The notes beneath the pieces were generated by a model. The model saw nothing but the letters and a program-made list of their open reading frames with translations. It was not told the DNA's origin and searched no databases. A DNA stretch of 64,000 nt, from positions 471,298-535,297 of the forward strand of contig NZ_FOLH01000003.1 of the NCBI RefSeq assembly GCF_900112235.1. The letters run 5' to 3'. This stretch comes from Marinospirillum celere. GTDB lineage: Bacteria; Pseudomonadota; Gammaproteobacteria; Pseudomonadales; Halomonadaceae. Below, one piece after another: positions 62,082 to 64,000 of the stretch. Position numbers and translations under genes: made by a program. The stretch's first letter is position 1. Every line of letters begins with the position of its first letter.

Positions 62082-62954
62082 TTACTCGACCTGTTCAATA
62101 CCCTGAATCAGCCAAGGTGACTGCTCTTCAGACATATCTCTAATCAAATGCCAAATTTCGCAGAAGGGTGCTTCAGGGGCACCCGATTCGCTAATAATCC
62201 CGTGGAACATCACCGCCAGTTCAACCGTGTCACCAATTTGTTGGATATTGCTGACTTCAACCGCTAGCTTTTTGACATCCGTTTTAACCTCACCGGGTTG
62301 GCGAGCACGCTCTTCTTGTAGAAAACGATAAAGCTGAGGTGTAACGAACTCTTCAAGAGTTCTGAAATCATTAGCATCCCAGGCTGCCTGCAAGTCAATA
62401 AAGTGCTGTTTTGCACGAGCAAGAAAACCCTGCTCATCAAACCAATCAGGTGCACCAAAACGAATTTCAGGTTCGGCGCTTACAGAAGCAGCCGAACGAT
62501 CAAAGGCTTCAAACCCAGCCTGAGACTTTTGATCGTAAGCAGAGGGAGGTGCACTGCGCTGCATACTCCCAGCGACTTGCGCCTGCTGCTGATGCCGCTG
62601 GGCACGTGAGCGCAAAAACATGAAAACACCTGCTCCTATCAAAAGCAGGATCAAAATATCAAAAAACTGAATTCCATCGAAAGCACCACCAAAGAACATC
62701 GCTGCTAGCAACCCGCCTGCTGCCAAACCCATCAAGGGGCCCATAAGACCGCCACGGCCAACAGCTGCCGATTGTTGGCCCTGTTGCTGCTGTTGAGTCT
62801 GCTGCCGCTGCTGTTGCTGCTGTGCAGGAGGACTCGCCTGACGTGAGAAGGTGCCACCAGAGCCACCACCGCCCATTCGACGTGCGTCAGCTTCACTAAT
62901 CCCCAGTGCAAGAACAAACATACAACTTAAACCAAGAGCCAGAAATCGTGTCAC
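62082..62954 (-). CDS. Tim44-like domain membrane protein
   Basis: A 290-residue protein with a signal peptide, then a glycine- and glutamine-rich linker (about 25-70, with long Gln runs), two hydrophobic segments (about 72-112) and a C-terminal Tim44-like domain (about 165-288). The Tim44 part has EQGFLARAKQHFIDLQAAWDANDFRTLEEFVTPQLYRFLQEE and ends in SEEQSPWLIQGIEQVE, as in bacterial Tim44 proteins such as MlaC-independent transport factors. The start is GTG. Role in bacteria is not settled. Confidence 0.85.
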   Translation of the reverse strand: MTRFLALGLSCMFVLALGISEADARRMGGGGSGGTFSRQASPPAQQQQQRQQTQQQQQGQQSAAVGRGGLMGPLMGLAAGGLLAAMFFGGAFDGIQFFDILILLLIGAGVFMFLRSRAQRHQQQAQVAGSMQRSAPPSAYDQKSQAGFEAFDRSAASVSAEPEIRFGAPDWFDEQGFLARAKQHFIDLQAAWDANDFRTLEEFVTPQLYRFLQEERARQPGEVKTDVKKLAVEVSNIQQIGDTVELAVMFHGIISESGAPEAPFCEIWHLIRDMSEEQSPWLIQGIEQVE

Positions 62955-63082
62955 AGGTAGGTATCTCCATCTAAAAGTAAATGCTGGTCAGCGCAAACAG
63001 GAGTGTTAAAGTAGTCTTCAGGAATCCACTCACAAGATTAGACTCAAGTCTAACAACAAAACCACAAAAAAGGGAGTCTATC

Positions 63083-63628
63083 ATGCTCATGCAATCCACA
63101 CGCAGCTTGCTTTTAATGATCGATATTCAGGCCAAACTAGCCCCTTACATCCACCAGGCCTCACAAGTGATTAATACCAGCAAATGGCTGCTGGAAATTG
63201 CCAGAGAACTGGATGTTCCCATTAGAGCGACGGAACAGTATCCAAAGGGTATAGGCGGTACAGTTCAGCCTCTAGCCGAGCTTCTCAACCAGGATGAAAT
63301 ACTCCAAAAAATGCACTTCAGTGCACTCAAAGAAGAAAGCATTAAAGACCACCTGGCAGACCTGGGACGCCAACAAATTATCCTTATCGGCACCGAAGCT
63401 CATGTCTGTGCCTTTCAAACGGCAGCCGAGTTACTGGAACAAGGCTATCAAGTCTTTCTCGTGGCTGAAGGCTTGGGTTCCCGCAACCCAGAAGACAAAC
63501 GTCTTGCTCTGGAACGCTTACAGCAAGCAGGTGCTCAAATCGTTAGCAAAGAAATGGTTGCTTTTGAATGGCTTGAAAAGGCAGGCACTGACACCTTTAG
63601 AAAAATCAGTAAAGGCTGGATCAAATAG
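63083..63628 (+). CDS. Isochorismatase-like hydrolase
   Basis: A 181-residue cysteine hydrolase of the isochorismatase superfamily. The catalytic triad fits D14 in LLMIDIQAKL, the lysine in LQKMHFSA, and the cysteine in EAHVCAFQTAAELLEQGY. The ATG at 63083 has GGGAG six bases upstream; the frame stays open 34 codons further, which is not family-like. Members cleave many small amides and esters, so the substrate is not known. The strong terminator at 63671 follows. Confidence 0.88.
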   Translation: MLMQSTRSLLLMIDIQAKLAPYIHQASQVINTSKWLLEIARELDVPIRATEQYPKGIGGTVQPLAELLNQDEILQKMHFSALKEESIKDHLADLGRQQIILIGTEAHVCAFQTAAELLEQGYQVFLVAEGLGSRNPEDKRLALERLQQAGAQIVSKEMVAFEWLEKAGTDTFRKISKGWIK

Positions 63629-63670
63629 AAAAGCTTCAAGTCACTTTTCCTACTTTTGGCCCATAAAAAA

Positions 63671-63693
63671 ACCCCCAGCTTTGAGCTGGGGGT
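63671..63693. terminator. Bidirectional intrinsic terminator
   Basis: ACCCCCAGCT and AGCTGGGGGT pair perfectly around TTG, flanked by an A run on the left and a T run on the right. It ends both the hydrolase transcript on the plus strand and the rRNA operon on the minus strand. Confidence 0.92.
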
Positions 63694-63709
63694 TTTTCTT
63701 TAATAAGTG

Positions 63710-63825
63710 CCTGACGATGACCTACTTTCACATGGGGAAGCCCCACACTATCATCGGCGCTGAGCGGTTTCACTGCTGAGTTCGGCAAGGGATCAGGTGG
63801 TTCCCACTCGCTATTGTCGTCAGGC
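63710..63825 (-). rRNA. rrf: 5S ribosomal RNA
   Basis: The minus strand reads as a complete 5S rRNA: it opens GCCTGACGACAATAGCGAG, has CCGAACTCAG in the middle and closes TAGGTCATCGTCAGGC, so the two ends pair as the family helix I. It is about 116 bases. The exact ends may be off by one or two bases. No tRNA lies in the spacer to 23S. Confidence 0.95.
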
Positions 63826-63967
63826 GTAACTGGTTGGTTGCTGGCGGTGTTACTAAGGCCAACAGCCTAAAAAGGGGCAAGCAATCTCGTTCGCTTCGTC
63901 AAAGCATCATCTGTTTCGTATCCGGTTTACGTCGTTTCAGTACCGCTTAAAACCGTTTGGGTGTTAT
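63826..63967 (-). other. 23S-5S spacer
   Basis: About 142 bases of spacer between 23S and 5S rRNA on the minus strand. I see no tRNA in it. It holds processing sequence only. Confidence 0.6.
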
Positions 63968-64000
63968 ATGGTCAAGCCTCACGGGTCATTAGTACCGGTT
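63968..64000 (-). rRNA. rrl: 23S ribosomal RNA, 3' end (partial)
   Basis: The minus strand reads ACCGGTACTAATGACCCGTG and then AGGCTTGACC, the familiar 3' end of gammaproteobacterial 23S rRNA. The rest of the gene lies beyond the right edge of the window. Confidence 0.92.

Noticed and set aside
62760..62830. CAG/CTG-like repeat tract
   Set aside because: It codes the Gln-rich linker of the Tim44 protein, with mixed codons; not an independent repeat element.
63294..63779. 161-residue plus-strand frame running into the 5S gene
   Set aside because: A shadow of the isochorismatase-like gene, crossing a terminator and rRNA.
1..64000. CRISPR array, prophage, insertion sequence or integron
   Set aside because: No regularly spaced repeats, cas genes, transposase, integrase or phage structural genes were seen.

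Overview
The window reads as chromosomal DNA of a marine or halophilic gammaproteobacterium, most likely of the Oceanospirillales (Marinospirillum-like). The grounds are the gene orders rpsP-rimM-trmD-rplS, ffh next to a CcsA-like gene and a CNNM/CorC-like gene, and glnE followed by a GT9 gene, together with a bacterial sodium channel, monomeric NADP-isocitrate dehydrogenase and a complete suf operon. The genus is an inference from gene content only. No insertion sequence, integrase, prophage, CRISPR array or tRNA was seen. Almost all of the window is coding, and no gene-free stretch reaches 300 bases.

Layout. 1-5.3 kb holds two plus-strand modules that each pair DUF1538 membrane protein(s) with P-II-like and CBS-domain regulators, separated by yqcC, a DUF1653 gene and a small lipoprotein gene. 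5.4-7.7 kb is a minus-strand SulP transporter/universal stress protein operon converging on the second module. 8.0-9.9 kb has a DksA/TraR-type zinc protein, a DUF2892 protein and an MFS transporter. 9.9-18.5 kb is a compact cellulose operon (unknown membrane protein, bcsA, bcsB, bcsZ, bcsC). 18.6-20.4 kb holds a TraB-family protein and an unknown protein. 20.4-26.8 kb is the suf operon (sufR-B-C-D-S-T), interrupted by palindromic intergenic elements. 26.9-34.6 kb has icd, a GT9 glycosyltransferase, glnE and cfa. 34.7-41.1 kb has a 2OG-Fe(II) oxygenase, a small membrane protein, recJ, thrC, hom and dsbC. 41.2-44.9 kb is rplS-trmD-rimM-rpsP and ffh. 45.0-53.2 kb has the CcsA-like and CNNM/CorC-like genes, trpS, a gamma-carbonic-anhydrase-like protein, nudL-like, a BacNav channel, a di-haem peroxidase and msrPQ. 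53.2-57.3 kb is an ATP-grasp/M14 peptidase/GNAT-C39/NIF3-like module. 57.3-63.6 kb has radD, a crotonase, a DEDDh exonuclease, a Sel1 protein, yaaA, a Tim44-domain protein and an isochorismatase-like hydrolase. The right edge carries 5S rRNA and the 3' end of 23S rRNA on the minus strand.

How the genes work together. The DUF1538/P-II/CBS modules look like uncharacterised membrane systems under dual small-molecule sensing, beside an anion transporter with its own nucleotide-binding stress protein. The bcs operon makes and exports cellulose under c-di-GMP control. The suf operon builds Fe-S clusters and appears to be autorepressed by SufR through a palindrome on its promoter. A perfect FNR/ANR-type site lies between the periplasmic peroxidase and the MsrPQ methionine-sulfoxide repair system. 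The ATP-grasp module resembles peptide or amide-bond forming clusters of unknown product.

The most promising leads for undescribed biology are the DUF1538/P-II/CBS modules and the ATP-grasp module. Next come the SH3-bearing BcsB with the unknown protein at the head of its operon, and the covarying palindromic elements inside the suf operon.
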